Origin: Bacteroidota bacterium
GTDB taxonomy: Bacteria; Bacteroidota; Bacteroidia; Sphingobacteriales; Sphingobacteriaceae
Direction: 5' to 3'
Length of the DNA stretch: 64,000 bases
Assembly (NCBI GenBank): GCA_026224775.1
Contig: JAMFRP010000019.1
Span: 1 to 64,000, forward strand
This document shows, one piece after another, positions 48,868-58,834 of the stretch (position 1 is its first letter; every line of letters starts with the position of its first letter). Position numbers and translations under genes: made by a program. Below the pieces are notes generated by a model. That model had not been told where the DNA came from and made no database searches. It worked only from the letters and a program-made list of their open reading frames with translations.

Positions 48868-50175
48868 ATGAAGCGCTATCTCCCTTTTTCAATTATTATT
48901 CTTATACTGGCTTTAACTTTTATTTTTCCATCAGTCGAAGTAAATTCCCTCACAGATCCCAAATTTAATACAGGTGATATTGCCTGGATGCTGATGTCAA
49001 CAGCACTTGTGCTAATCATGACACCCGGACTCGCATTCTTTTACGGCGGCATGGTCACTAAAAAGAATGTAATATCAACCATGTTGCAAAGCATCATATG
49101 TATGGTTATTGTAACTATAATGTGGGGCATATTTGGTTTTAGTTTAGCATTTGGTAATGACGTGCATGGGGTTATTGGTAATCCCGGTACTTATTTTATG
49201 ATGAAGGGAATGATGGGGAATGCAACCTGGAAATTGGCTCCAACTATCCCGCTATTGCTTTTCGCCATGTATCAGTTGAAATTCGCTATTATAACACCGG
49301 CGCTTATCACAGGTGCTTTTGCTGGGCGTATCCGTTTTAATTCATACATCATATTTGTATGCCTGTTCACCATATTTATATTCTCGCCGTTAGCGCACTG
49401 CACATGGCATCCCGATGGCTTGTTAAGCAAGCTTGGCGTACTTGATTTCGCGGGCGGTACCGTTGTGCACATGTCTGCAGGTTGGGCAGCGCTGGCATCA
49501 GCATTATATCTAAGGCGCCGTAACGAAGTTGACCATACCCCGGCACGTGTTACTTATGTAATCATAGGTACCGGGTTATTGTGGTTTGGCTGGTTCGGCT
49601 TTAATGCCGGTTCCGCGTTTGGTGCAAATCATTTGGCGGTACTTGCATTGGCAACCAGTACAACAGCCTCAGCGGCAGGCGGTTTAACATGGATATTTTT
49701 TGATATGCTGCGTGGTCGTAAGCCATCGGCCATGGGCACTTGTATAGGTGCTGTTGTTGGTTTGGTTGCTATAACACCTGCGGCAGGATATGTATCTATA
49801 CCACACTCATTAGCCATTGGTATCATATCGGCAATAATAAGTAACCTGGTGGTAGAGTGGCGCACACGTACCACTATTGACGATACACTTGATGTATTCC
49901 CATGCCATGGCGTTGGCGGTATGGTAGGTATGGTGCTTACCGGTGTTTTTGCCAGCCAGGACATAAATCCAAACAATACTACTGGTGATGGTTTATTTTT
50001 TGGCCATACACATTTGTTTTTTGTACAATGTATAGCATTAGTAGTAGTATCAATATTCTCATTCTTTGGCTCATTGTTGCTACTTAAGATTACTGATATG
50101 ATATCTCCTCTGCAAGTATCCGACGAGGAAGAACTTATTGGATTGGATATAAGCCAGCACGGCGAGAAGTTGTAG
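48868..50175 (+). CDS. amt: Ammonium transporter
   Basis: A 435-residue Amt/Rh-family channel of the inner membrane with 11 helices. Characteristic parts: TGDIAWMLMSTALVLIMTPGLAFFYGGMVTKKNVISTMLQS, FGFSLAFG, PLAHCTWHPDGLLSKLGVLDFAGGTVVHMSAGWAALASALYL with the pore His, WFGWFGFNAGSAFGAN, and DDTLDVFPCHGVGGMVGMVLTGVFAS with the second pore His. An N-terminal hydrophobic segment may be an uncleaved helix or signal. No glnK/glnB gene is adjacent. It could be read from the nuo transcript or from its own promoter in the 103-bp gap. Confidence 0.95.
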   Translation: MKRYLPFSIIILILALTFIFPSVEVNSLTDPKFNTGDIAWMLMSTALVLIMTPGLAFFYGGMVTKKNVISTMLQSIICMVIVTIMWGIFGFSLAFGNDVHGVIGNPGTYFMMKGMMGNATWKLAPTIPLLLFAMYQLKFAIITPALITGAFAGRIRFNSYIIFVCLFTIFIFSPLAHCTWHPDGLLSKLGVLDFAGGTVVHMSAGWAALASALYLRRRNEVDHTPARVTYVIIGTGLLWFGWFGFNAGSAFGANHLAVLALATSTTASAAGGLTWIFFDMLRGRKPSAMGTCIGAVVGLVAITPAAGYVSIPHSLAIGIISAIISNLVVEWRTRTTIDDTLDVFPCHGVGGMVGMVLTGVFASQDINPNNTTGDGLFFGHTHLFFVQCIALVVVSIFSFFGSLLLLKITDMISPLQVSDEEELIGLDISQHGEKL

Positions 50176-50245
50176 GTACAGATGGTGTAACCATTTGCCA
50201 GGGATTTTTCTTGATGTTGTTCAGTGTTTCTAAAATCGTAATATA

Positions 50246-51772
50246 TTAATTATCAATCTTAGCATTTTGATTATTATCTATCCAATTTTCAGATAATTCT
50301 TTCGCTTTATACATTGAATAAATTGGTGAGATTTTATAAATGGCATATCTATACTTGATTGTGTTAATATGCTTATGAATTACTGCGCCGTATTTTCCTC
50401 TGTAGTTAACAATAAAACAATCCATATTTTTATAAGTAAAATATTCCAGACCATCATATATTATATCTACGATGGTGTCTTGTTTATTATTGATAACACC
50501 CCATTTGTGTGTTATTTCATTCTCAATTGTTGAACAACTTTCGTCCCACATGTCAGGCTCCGATTTAGGTAACGGAGGGGAGGTGTTATCTTCTAAATCT
50601 GAGGTATCAAGATTTAATATTTTCTTTTGTCCTATGAAGCCAAATGAATAAGTTTTTGTACTGTCCTTGTCTATTATTGGGTTTATAAGGCTACTGTTTA
50701 TTAAGTGTGCTACTTTATATTCCTTAATCGCATTTTTATCATCATTAATCTGTTTATACAAAGCCGCAAGATTATAGTGCAAAAATGCATTTGTAGAATC
50801 ATTTTGTATTCCCAATTGATATTCATTTATCGCGTCTTGGAGTTTTCCTTTTCCTAATAAATTATCGCCTTTGAAAAGATGGCAATCCGCTATAAAAGCT
50901 TTATTCTCTTTGTTTCTATTAAGAGTTAAAGCTGAATCAAGATAACGATTGGATAAATCATAATTTCCGGCTCTGTTGTAAATTAAACCGAAAATGAAAG
51001 TCGAAATTGCATCTGCTTCATATTCAATTGAGAACTCAAGATTGTCAGGATTTTTAATATATATAATAGTCTTGTTGTTAGTCTCAAATTGATTGGTTTT
51101 TTTGTTGAAAAAATTAAGTGCGGATATTCGGCAATAAAATAATTTTGAACTTATTAACTGTGAATCTTTTCTTTTACCAAATACTAACAATCCTGTATCG
51201 CTGCAATTTTTGTTGAATTCTTCCTTAATTGTGTCCTTGTAATGCGGACCTTCCGAAATGTACTTATTTAATGGAATTAAATTAATACTGTCTACATCTT
51301 GCAACCGCGAGTTTAATGTGCCATACAATGTATTAGAAAAATCATCGTCATCGTCAGCTGACTTACTAAACTTTGCTATTATTATACCAATTAACTTTCT
51401 GTTGCATGACTGTTCTTCGAGATTTCTATTAACAAAAAAGTCTTTTGTGGAGACGAGTAGAAATATTAACGGGACTAATAAAAAACTCCACGCAAGATAT
51501 TTACCTAATATTGCTAGTTTAATTACTTTATCTGAGTATGCATTTACGATTTCGCCTGAGTTTTCTTTCTTCTTATTGGGTATCTCAATTCCTATCTGCC
51601 TTATCAAAAAAAATAAGATGATTAAAATTATTGAAATGTTAAATTTACTAAGAGCAATTTCTTTTAATAAAGATGATGTTTTAAAAAGAACAGTTAAAGC
51701 ATTTGTAATGAGTCCTAATATCAGTATTGGTATGTATAGAGATTTCTTAAGGAAAAGAAATGTTTTTTTCAT
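50246..51772 (-). CDS. Membrane protein with TPR and WG-like repeats, unknown function
   Basis: A 508-residue protein I do not recognise. Three hydrophobic segments lie at the N-terminus (about residues 10-30, 42-58 and 92-108). A soluble domain follows (IIIAKFSKSADDDDDFSNTL, SRLQDVDSINLIPL) that resembles the start of adenylate-cyclase-like or TPR-associated periplasmic domains. About three TPR motifs come next (AGNYDLSNRYLDSALTLN, GKLQDAINEYQLGIQNDSTNAFLHYNLAALYKQ, DDKNAIKEYKVAHLI). At the end are WG-like beta repeats (KWGVINNKQDTIVDIIYDGLEYF, GKYGAVI). The gene is AT-rich compared with its neighbours and stands alone, convergent with amt. Confidence 0.7.
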   Translation of the reverse strand: MKKTFLFLKKSLYIPILILGLITNALTVLFKTSSLLKEIALSKFNISIILIILFFLIRQIGIEIPNKKKENSGEIVNAYSDKVIKLAILGKYLAWSFLLVPLIFLLVSTKDFFVNRNLEEQSCNRKLIGIIIAKFSKSADDDDDFSNTLYGTLNSRLQDVDSINLIPLNKYISEGPHYKDTIKEEFNKNCSDTGLLVFGKRKDSQLISSKLFYCRISALNFFNKKTNQFETNNKTIIYIKNPDNLEFSIEYEADAISTFIFGLIYNRAGNYDLSNRYLDSALTLNRNKENKAFIADCHLFKGDNLLGKGKLQDAINEYQLGIQNDSTNAFLHYNLAALYKQINDDKNAIKEYKVAHLINSSLINPIIDKDSTKTYSFGFIGQKKILNLDTSDLEDNTSPPLPKSEPDMWDESCSTIENEITHKWGVINNKQDTIVDIIYDGLEYFTYKNMDCFIVNYRGKYGAVIHKHINTIKYRYAIYKISPIYSMYKAKELSENWIDNNQNAKIDN

Positions 51773-51982
51773 TCTTGGTAATAAGTTATAGGTTTATATA
51801 GTTTAAATTCAATACTAATATATGAAATGTTACTCATATCATAATTGTTATGTTTAATCAATGTCAATCTCATTGAACTTCTAACTTGTGTAGCTTCCAA
51901 ATAGTTAACAAATTGTTCATAATTACTTCATATTAATACGAATTAATGACAAATTGGATAGCTGAAATTTAAGTTAAACTTT

Positions 51983-51990
51983 TACCTTTG
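51983..51990 (+). promoter_or_regulatory. -7 box of the purF-type gene
   Basis: TACCTTTG, a perfect TAnnTTTG, 17 bp before the ATG. The nearest upstream TTG (51954) is 26 nt away, longer than the usual spacing. Confidence 0.45.
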
Positions 51991-52007
51991 CCACCTCATT
52001 CTCAATC

Positions 52008-53915
52008 ATGAGCGATCAGATTAAACATGAATGCGGTGTGGCATTTATCCGCCTTTTAAAGCCACTTTCTTTCTATCAAAAAAAGTACGGTACTGCACTG
52101 TACGGCCTTAACAAGCTCTATCTTTTAATGGAGAAACAACATAATCGTGGCCAGGATGGCGCGGGTGTTGCAACCATTAAACTGGATGTTGAGCCTGGTA
52201 AACGCTATATAAGCAGGCATCGATCGATGGCCTCAAATGCTGTTGCAGACATTTTTGAGTATATCCAGAAAAAGTTTGCCGACATACAGAAGGAAACCCC
52301 GGAACGTATGCAGGATGCTGAATGGCTCAAAGAACACATAAGCTTTACCGGCGAAGTGTTATTGGGCCATTTGCGTTATGGTACCCACGGCAAAAATAGT
52401 ATCGAAAACTGTCACCCTTTCTTACGTCAAAACAATTGGATGACCCGTAACCTGGTTATTGCAGGTAATTTCAACATGACTAATGTTGATGAGCTGCTGC
52501 AACAACTGTATGATCTAGGTCAGCATCCAAAAGAAAAAGCCGATACGGTTACTGTTTTGGAAAAGATAGGTCATTTTATCGATACCGAGAACCAGGGATT
52601 ATTCGACCAGTACAAACGCGAAGGTCACGACGATAACATGGAGATCAGCAAGCTGATAGCCAATGATATGGATGTTGCCAAAATTCTGCGTAAATCAGCC
52701 AAAAACTGGGATGGTGGTTACACTATAGCAGGTATATTAGGCCACGGCGATGCATTTGTAATGCGCGACCCGGCAGGTATCCGCCCGGCTTATTATTATG
52801 CTAATGATGAGATTGTGGTTGCCGCTTCTGAGCGCCCTGCTATCCAAACTGCCTTCAATATCCCGATTGGTGATGTTAAAGAAATACAGCCCGGCCATGC
52901 GCTTATCGTTAAAAAGAACGGTAAAATAACCGAGGACATGATCAGCGAGCCTCGCGAGAAAAAGGCATGTTCATTTGAACGTATCTATTTTTCACGTGGC
53001 AGCGATGCCTCTATTTACCGTGAGCGCAAACAATTAGGCCGCCTGCTTTGTCCGCAGATATTAAACGAGATCAATCACGATGTAAAAAACACTGTATTCT
53101 CCTACATTCCTAACACTGCCGAGGTGGCATTTTATGGTATGGTTGAGGGTGTGCATAAATACATCAAAAAATACCAGCGCGATACGCTATTAAACCGTAC
53201 CGACAAAATAACCGACGAGGAATTGACAGCAGTTTTGAGCATGGCTCCACGTGTGGAGAAGATCGCAATAAAAGACGTTAAGCTCCGCACGTTCATCACC
53301 CAGGATGCCGATCGCAGCGAAATGGTTGCCCACGTTTATGATACTACCTATGGTTTAATCAAAAATGACACCGATACGTTGGTGGTACTGGATGATTCTA
53401 TTGTTCGTGGTACAACGCTTAAACAAAGCATCCTGAAAATTCTGGATCGTTTAGGCCCTAAAAAAATAGTGGTAGTTTCATCCGCGCCGCAAATCAGGTA
53501 TCCGGATTGTTATGGTATCGATATGTCGCGCATGGGCGAGTTTGTTGCTTTCGAGGCAGCGATAAGCCTATTGAAAGATGCCGGTATGGATGATGTGATA
53601 TTGAAAGTTTACCAGCAATGTAAAGACAGCGCTATGCTGCCTAAAGAAGAAGTGGTAAACTATGTAAAAGCCATCTATGCGCCCTTTACCGATCAGGAAA
53701 TATCTGACCGTATAGCTAAGATCATCACCCCAAAAGAAATAAAAGCAGAGGTAAAAGTTTTATACCAAACCTTGGATAACCTGCATATTGCCTGCCCGGA
53801 TCATACAGGCGACTGGTATTTCAGCGGCGATTTCCCAACCCCCGGTGGTAACAAGGTAGTTAACCGCGCCTTCGCCAACTGGATGGAAGGCAAAAACCAA
53901 CGTGGTTACATGTAA
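52008..53915 (+). CDS. Long amidophosphoribosyltransferase (PurF-type)
   Basis: First enzyme of purine synthesis type: glutamine plus PRPP to phosphoribosylamine. 635 residues against about 470-510 for common PurF. The start MSDQIKHECGVAF places the nucleophile Cys at position 9 behind a Glu, like the cleaved propeptide of Bacillus PurF. The glutaminase domain has KQHNRGQDGAGVAT, GHLRYGTHGKNSIENCHPF and the PAGIRPAYYY block. The PRPP loop is LVVLDDSIVRGTT, followed by SAPQIRYPDCYGIDMSR. Extra length lies in insertions in the glutaminase domain and a C-terminal tail (DNLHIACPDHTGDWYFSGDFPTPGG). Such a long paralogue is common in Bacteroidota; whether it is the main PurF is not clear. Confidence 0.88.
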   Translation: MSDQIKHECGVAFIRLLKPLSFYQKKYGTALYGLNKLYLLMEKQHNRGQDGAGVATIKLDVEPGKRYISRHRSMASNAVADIFEYIQKKFADIQKETPERMQDAEWLKEHISFTGEVLLGHLRYGTHGKNSIENCHPFLRQNNWMTRNLVIAGNFNMTNVDELLQQLYDLGQHPKEKADTVTVLEKIGHFIDTENQGLFDQYKREGHDDNMEISKLIANDMDVAKILRKSAKNWDGGYTIAGILGHGDAFVMRDPAGIRPAYYYANDEIVVAASERPAIQTAFNIPIGDVKEIQPGHALIVKKNGKITEDMISEPREKKACSFERIYFSRGSDASIYRERKQLGRLLCPQILNEINHDVKNTVFSYIPNTAEVAFYGMVEGVHKYIKKYQRDTLLNRTDKITDEELTAVLSMAPRVEKIAIKDVKLRTFITQDADRSEMVAHVYDTTYGLIKNDTDTLVVLDDSIVRGTTLKQSILKILDRLGPKKIVVVSSAPQIRYPDCYGIDMSRMGEFVAFEAAISLLKDAGMDDVILKVYQQCKDSAMLPKEEVVNYVKAIYAPFTDQEISDRIAKIITPKEIKAEVKVLYQTLDNLHIACPDHTGDWYFSGDFPTPGGNKVVNRAFANWMEGKNQRGYM

Positions 53916-53941
53916 TTTGAACCGATACTAAAGAATAACAC

Positions 53942-53970
53942 AAAGCCCTTTTGCATTGCAAAAGGGCTTT
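53942..53970 (+). terminator. Terminator of the purF-type gene
   Basis: AAAGCCCTTTTGC and GCAAAAGGGCTTT form a perfect 13-bp stem with a 3-nt loop, 27 bp after the stop. Confidence 0.8.
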
Positions 53971-54046
53971 GTGCATTTACACCATGTGTGTTTGGAAGAT
54001 GAAGTTTACTTCTTTTCTAATGAGTTTTTTATAAAAAAGAGAGGAG

Positions 54047-54120
54047 GTGTCATGCTGAGGCACTCGAAGCATGTGGGCAAAGGCCTTTACGCTCATGCTT
54101 CGAGTGCCTCAGCATGACAC
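54047..54120. repeat. Perfect 27-bp inverted repeat, GTGTCATGCTGAGG type
   Basis: Arms GTGTCATGCTGAGGCACTCG...AAGCATG at 54047-54073 and 54094-54120 with a 20-nt loop. A distinct family from TCATTGCG and TCATTCTGAG but with the same overall form. Confidence 0.85.
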
Positions 54121-54235
54121 TCTTCTTTAATCTTCCGAACACTTCATGGCGTTCCTACCGCACTACTTTGCCAATCGCGAACAATATAAATTACCAATCT
54201 GTTTTATATCTTAGCCTTTCATTGCCTCATTATCT

Positions 54236-55621
54236 ATGAAAAAACTTATTTGTACCGTATTCTACGCTTTACTATTATCAAGTACTGTGTTCGCACAGGA
54301 AAAACAAACCCTGCAACAACTCCAACAGCAATTTGTCGACCTAAAGTTTGGGATGTTCATCCACTTCAACATTCCTACCTATATGAATCAGGATTGGCCT
54401 GATCCGGAAGCTTCACCATCCATATTTAATCCCACAAAATTAAATTGCGACCAGTGGGCAAAAGCCGCGAAGTCAGCGAACATGAGCTATGGTTGCCTAA
54501 CCACTAAACACCACAGTGGCTTTTGTATTTGGAACACCAAAACCACCGATTACAACGTAATGAATAGTCCTTTGAAAAGGGATGTGGTAAAGGAGTTTAC
54601 CGATGCTTTTCGTGCTAATGGCTTAAAAGTGATGTTGTATTACTCTATTTTGGATACCCACCACCGCATTCGCCCTCACTCAATAACACATAAGGATGTT
54701 GAAATGATAAAGGCGCAACTAACTGAGCTTTTAACCAATTACGGCCCAATTTCAGCATTAATTATTGATGGTTGGGATGCCCCATGGTCGAGGATATCTT
54801 ACGATGATGTACCTTTTGAAGATATTTATAACCTGGTAAAATCGCTGCAGCCAAATTGTGTAATGATGGACTTGAATGGCGCCAAATACCCTGCCGAAGG
54901 TTTGTACTATACCGATATAAAAACCTACGAAATGGGGGCGGGCCAGCGCATATCAAAACAATATAACAGCATGCCAGCATTAGCCTGCCTGCCTATAAAC
55001 AGTGCATGGTTCTGGAAAACTAATTTCCCTGCGGATTCAGTTAAAAACCCGGCTATGCTGGTTAATAATTACATTATCCCTTTTAATAAAGTTGATTGTA
55101 ATTTTATACTGAATGTAGCGCCAAACCGCGATGGGCTTATTGATGATAATACATTAACAGCACTTAAAATCATAGGTAAAATATGGAAGAACGACGGGCC
55201 AGCACCCAAGTTGCCAACTATTGATCCGCCGATAATTTCATCAAACCTGGCGAAAAATCAACCATCAAATTCAAGCTGGAGTGATGATATGAATATTATG
55301 GACTTTGCCAATGATGATGATTTTACCACTTCGTGGATATCAAACCCAACAGTAAAAAGTCCTTGGTATGAGATTGATTTTGATAAGGATAAAGGATTCA
55401 ATACCATTGTAATTGCCGAGCAGAAACCAAATATTACCAATTACCGCCTTGAATATTGCAGCAACGGCGTTTGGAAAACATTATTTAACGGTGAGAATGG
55501 CAAAAAGATAAAAATACATCGCTTTGACAGGGTATGGGGCAACAAAGTAAGGATATCAATAGCCAAAGCAGATCATCAGGTATCAATAGCAGAGTTTCAA
55601 GTGTATAACGAACGCCGGTAA
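54236..55621 (+). CDS. Alpha-L-fucosidase, GH29, with C-terminal discoidin-like domain
   Basis: A 461-residue secreted glycosidase. Signal peptide ends near residue 21 (SSTVFAQ). The GH29 domain has FVDLKFGMFIHFNIPTYMNQDWP, LTTKHHSGFCIWNTKTTDYNV and the nucleophile region ALIIDGWDAPWSR. Conserved CDQWAKAAKSANMSYGCL and CNFILNVAPNRDGLIDD are also family traits. From about residue 345 a beta-sandwich of F5/8 type C style (FTTSWISNPTVKSPWYEIDFDKDKGFNTIVIAEQ) probably binds sugar. It removes terminal L-fucose from plant or host glycans, fitting the GH28 and GH127 genes nearby. Confidence 0.93.
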   Translation: MKKLICTVFYALLLSSTVFAQEKQTLQQLQQQFVDLKFGMFIHFNIPTYMNQDWPDPEASPSIFNPTKLNCDQWAKAAKSANMSYGCLTTKHHSGFCIWNTKTTDYNVMNSPLKRDVVKEFTDAFRANGLKVMLYYSILDTHHRIRPHSITHKDVEMIKAQLTELLTNYGPISALIIDGWDAPWSRISYDDVPFEDIYNLVKSLQPNCVMMDLNGAKYPAEGLYYTDIKTYEMGAGQRISKQYNSMPALACLPINSAWFWKTNFPADSVKNPAMLVNNYIIPFNKVDCNFILNVAPNRDGLIDDNTLTALKIIGKIWKNDGPAPKLPTIDPPIISSNLAKNQPSNSSWSDDMNIMDFANDDDFTTSWISNPTVKSPWYEIDFDKDKGFNTIVIAEQKPNITNYRLEYCSNGVWKTLFNGENGKKIKIHRFDRVWGNKVRISIAKADHQVSIAEFQVYNERR

Positions 55622-55624
55622 AAT

Positions 55625-56086
55625 ATGTCAACCAATTTACTGATAAGGCCAATTGAGCCTGCTGATTATGAACAATGGCTACCCTTATGGGATGCTTATA
55701 ATGCGTTTTATGGCCGTTTTGGTGCAACAGCGCTTCCCCTTGAAATAACACAAACCACATGGGCTCGTTTTTTTGATCCTGATGAACCGGTTAATGCGCT
55801 GGTTGCCGAAAGTAATGGAAAGCTTATAGGCCTAACGCATTATATCTTTCATCGCAGCACCACAGCAATAGGGCTTAATTGCTATTTGCAGGATTTGTTT
55901 ACCAATGAAGCCGCGCGTGGTAAAGGAGTTGGTCGGGCATTAATTAACGGTGTTTATGAGCGTGCAAAATTTGCAGGTTCGCCAAGGGTTTATTGGCAAA
56001 CCCACGAAACAAATATCACTGCTATGAAACTATATGATAAAATAGCGGAACGTTCAGGTTTCCTGGTTTATCGCAAGCAGATTTAA
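55625..56086 (+). CDS. GNAT-family N-acetyltransferase
   Basis: A 153-residue acetyl-CoA-dependent acetyltransferase. Opening LLIRPIEPADYEQWLPLWDAYNAFYGRF; motif A is LQDLFTNEAARGKGVGRALINGVYERA with the Q/RxxGxG/A loop as RGKGVGRAL; later VYWQTHETNITAMKLYDKIAERSGFLVYRK with the typical ending. Family substrates are varied; the target here is unknown. It follows the fucosidase stop by 3 bp, so the two are probably co-transcribed although their functions look unrelated. Confidence 0.92.
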   Translation: MSTNLLIRPIEPADYEQWLPLWDAYNAFYGRFGATALPLEITQTTWARFFDPDEPVNALVAESNGKLIGLTHYIFHRSTTAIGLNCYLQDLFTNEAARGKGVGRALINGVYERAKFAGSPRVYWQTHETNITAMKLYDKIAERSGFLVYRKQI

Positions 56087-56097
56087 TTAAAACCCGG

Positions 56098-57495
56098 CTA
56101 ATCGGTATGCAGTTGTATTACCGGGGTATTGGTTGGTTTAGCCAAAACATGCCCGTTAACAACTACGCCCTTATATATTAAGTTTTCTGCATTGGTGATA
56201 ACCTCATCCTTTGGTGTTTTGGTAATATTTACTTTACTTAACGTGATGTTTTTAAGCGGATGCCCATCCACACCTACGGCATAAATTCCGGTTTCGCCGG
56301 CATAGTTGCAGTTTACTTTTTCAATATTAAAATTGTTAAAGTTAGTAGGGTAGTGGCCGCCGCGTGCGCCTGAGTAGTTGTTTTCAAAGCGTATAAACGC
56401 CGCGTAAGCAGTATCGCATTGCACATTATGCACATGGATATTTTCAATAAATCCCCCTCTATCCAAATTTGATTTAAAGTAAATGGCACTCAGGCAGCGG
56501 TGGATGTAAACATTATACATATAAACATTCCGAACCCCTGCCGACATCTCGCTGCCGATACAAAGGCCGTTGGCTTTTGAGGTGAATATGGAGTTGCGCA
56601 CAATCACATTTTCCGTTGGCTGGCCTATACGCCAGGCATCCTGGTCGCGGCCTGCTTTTATGGCGATACCGTCATCGCCTGTATCAAACTTACAATCCTG
56701 TATGAGTACATTGGTGGTCGATTCGGGGTCGCAGCCATCGTTATTTAAGTTGTGACTATTGATGATTACATTTTGTACCGTAACATTATTGCACAACACC
56801 GGATGAATTACCCAGTATGGTGAATCCTTAATAGTGATGCCATCAATCAATATATTCTTACAGCCAAAAAATTGGATCATATCCGGCGGTAAATGATAGC
56901 CTTCACCAAATACGCGCTCATAAACCGGCACATTATGGCCACCCATTTGCCTTAATTTCAGTTGATTTGCAGACCCTTGTGGTCGCCAGGTGGCAAATGC
57001 CTTACTTGCTGAGCCATTGATTATACCATGTCCCGTTACCGCTATGTCCGAACATTGGTAAGCATACAACAGTGGACAATAATTAAATACCTCCGTACCT
57101 TCCCACAAGCTCAATACTGGTGGCAAATAATCTTTCGGATCGCCCGAGAAAACAAGTTCGGCGCCATCCTCAAAATGTAAATTTACATGGCTTTTTAAAA
57201 CCAGGGGGCCTGCAATATAAAACGTCCCTTTCGGCACCACTACTTCGCCGCCGCCGCTTACACTACACAGGTCTATTACTTTATCAAAAATGGCTTTGGT
57301 ATCAGCTTTTCCATCCGCTATAGCGCCATAATTGGTAATGTTATATATAACATCCTTAAATTGTGGCGGATGAATATTTTTCAAGATGGCGTTTACAGGT
57401 GTGTTAAAATCATCGTCCTGCGCTTTAAGATTTGTGGCGATCAATAAAGCGGGCAATAATAAAAAGAGCAACCTTAGTCGGGTTATGTTTATCAT
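56098..57495 (-). CDS. Glycoside hydrolase family 28 (polygalacturonase-like)
   Basis: A 465-residue secreted pectin-active enzyme, a right-handed beta-helix. Signal peptide to about residue 25 (TNLKAQ). N-terminal block VIYNITNYGAIADGKADTKAIFDKVID is typical. Catalytic region: NLNNDGCDPESTTNVLIQDCKFDTGDDGIAIKAGRD gives the NxD and DD acid residues, followed by NGLCIGSEMSAGVRNVY and AIYFKSNLDRGG (IxFK in place of RIK). This pattern fits exo-acting GH28 enzymes of Bacteroidota pectin loci. No SusC/D genes are adjacent. Convergent with the GNAT gene, 11 bp apart. Confidence 0.92.
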   Translation of the reverse strand: MINITRLRLLFLLLPALLIATNLKAQDDDFNTPVNAILKNIHPPQFKDVIYNITNYGAIADGKADTKAIFDKVIDLCSVSGGGEVVVPKGTFYIAGPLVLKSHVNLHFEDGAELVFSGDPKDYLPPVLSLWEGTEVFNYCPLLYAYQCSDIAVTGHGIINGSASKAFATWRPQGSANQLKLRQMGGHNVPVYERVFGEGYHLPPDMIQFFGCKNILIDGITIKDSPYWVIHPVLCNNVTVQNVIINSHNLNNDGCDPESTTNVLIQDCKFDTGDDGIAIKAGRDQDAWRIGQPTENVIVRNSIFTSKANGLCIGSEMSAGVRNVYMYNVYIHRCLSAIYFKSNLDRGGFIENIHVHNVQCDTAYAAFIRFENNYSGARGGHYPTNFNNFNIEKVNCNYAGETGIYAVGVDGHPLKNITLSKVNITKTPKDEVITNAENLIYKGVVVNGHVLAKPTNTPVIQLHTD

Positions 57496-57591
57496 CGGTA
57501 TTTATTTTAGGTAGAGAATTGGATAGCATAAAAATAAATCATTTATCCATATGCATTACCAATTTAAGCTTAATTTAGTTTTTTTATCAGC

Positions 57592-58416
57592 GTGAAAAAA
57601 CAGCTCATTATACTTTACCTCTTGCAATTGTTCGTTTTGCTGGCTTTCGGTCAGGATAAACCAATCCCTTATGGTAATAACCCCGCCGCTGGTAAATACT
57701 ATGATATACGTGGATTTAAAATGTATTGCGAGGTTTACGGCACGGGCGCACCATTATTAATGATACATGGTAATGGCGGCGATATATCGGCTTTCACCAA
57801 AAATATTCCTTATTTCTCCAAAAAATATATGGTGATCGTAGCGGATAGCAGGGCGCAAGGCAAATCAGTAGATGGTAAAGATTCCCTAAGCTTTGAAATG
57901 ATGGCGGATGATTTTGCAGCTTTGCTGGATGTAATGCATATCAAATCAAGCTACGTGATTGGTTGGAGCGATGGCGGCATTAATGCACTGCTATTGGCTA
58001 TGCGTCACCCCGATAAAGTTATTAAACTTGCCTCAACCGGAGCTAATCTATGGCCCGATTCAACAGCATTAATTCCGTCTTATTGGAAAGGTGAACGCGA
58101 TTATTACAATAACAATAAAAATAAAACCTTCACCACGGCTAAAGAAAAAAACGACTGGAAAATATTTATGCTGGATTGGCTGCAGCCTAATGTCCCACTT
58201 TCTGCGTTGAAACAGATTAAATGCCCGTCACTAATCATAAGTGGAGATCATGATCTGATTGTTTTGCAACATACGGTGCTTATTTATCAAAATATTTCGC
58301 ATGCTTATTTGTGGATCTTGCCTAATTCACCGCATCATACCTTGCAGGCTCATGCCGATGAATTCAACAAAAAGGTAGATGAGTTTTTCACTCAACCCTT
58401 TCATAACTGGAACTAA
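57592..58416 (+). CDS. Exported alpha/beta hydrolase
   Basis: A 274-residue hydrolase with a signal peptide (cleavage near LLAFGQDK). Motifs: [17 protein letters not shown] (oxyanion), [16 protein letters not shown] with Ser in [14 protein letters not shown] with Asp, [10 protein letters not shown] with His. The start is GTG at 57592 (then [10 protein letters not shown]), the only one giving a complete signal peptide. Probably periplasmic; an esterase role in pectin or hemicellulose de-esterification is possible beside GH28, but is inference. The stop overlaps the next ATG (TAATG). Confidence 0.9.
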   Translation: MKKQLIILYLLQLFVLLAFGQDKPIPYGNNPAAGKYYDIRGFKMYCEVYGTGAPLLMIHGNGGDISAFTKNIPYFSKKYMVIVADSRAQGKSVDGKDSLSFEMMADDFAALLDVMHIKSSYVIGWSDGGINALLLAMRHPDKVIKLASTGANLWPDSTALIPSYWKGERDYYNNNKNKTFTTAKEKNDWKIFMLDWLQPNVPLSALKQIKCPSLIISGDHDLIVLQHTVLIYQNISHAYLWILPNSPHHTLQAHADEFNKKVDEFFTQPFHNWN

Positions 58417-58640
58417 TGGAACAACCCAATAATATATTACACGGCAAAACCTTAGAAATGGTATTGAACGAACTGGTAGCCCACCACGGCTGGCCCGAGT
58501 TAGGTTACCGCATCCGTATTAATTGTTTTTTGGACGATCCCAGTATTAAATCAAGCCTCAAATTTCTACGCAAAACAGACTGGGCCCGCAAAAAGGTAGA
58601 AGATTTGTATATCGAAACTTTCGCGGGGAAAGGTAAATAG
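58416..58640 (+). CDS. VF530-family (DUF2132) DNA-binding protein
   Basis: A 74-residue protein that is the whole DUF2132/VF530 domain: [62 protein letters not shown]. The NPLHGxTLExxL opening, INCF and [18 protein letters not shown] blocks are diagnostic. The Vibrio member was proposed to bind DNA; its role is otherwise unknown. Start codon overlaps the hydrolase stop by one base (TAATG). Confidence 0.92.
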   Translation: MEQPNNILHGKTLEMVLNELVAHHGWPELGYRIRINCFLDDPSIKSSLKFLRKTDWARKKVEDLYIETFAGKGK

Positions 58641-58703
58641 ATATATAAAATGTCCACACATCAGAAGCATTCGTGCATCTAAGAAGCTGTTAAAAAAAAC
58701 TAT

Positions 58704-58789
58704 CGTCATTGCGAGCGAAGCATGGCAATCCCCTACTTATAGAGCGGCTCTGCATAGCTTGGGATTGCCATGCTTCGCTCGCAATGACG
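58704..58789. repeat. Inverted repeat, TCATTGCGAGCGAAGCATGG type
   Basis: CGTCATTGCGAGCGAAGCAT and its exact complement at the right end, with inner arms GGCAATCCC/GGGATTGCC around TTATAGAGCGGCTCTGCAT. Related to the TCATTGCGAGG family. It is placed between VF530 and the DEAD-box gene, whose 3' ends converge. Confidence 0.85.
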
Positions 58790-58834
58790 CTTTGTTTTTA
58801 TAGTAAAGCAACATTCATCGTTTTTATACAGCAT

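Larger units (their letters stand above)
53916..54235. other. Gap between the purF-type and fucosidase genes
   Basis: Holds the terminator and a 27-bp perfect inverted repeat (54047-54120). The last 90 bp contain the probable promoter of the fucosidase gene; no gene. Confidence 0.65.
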
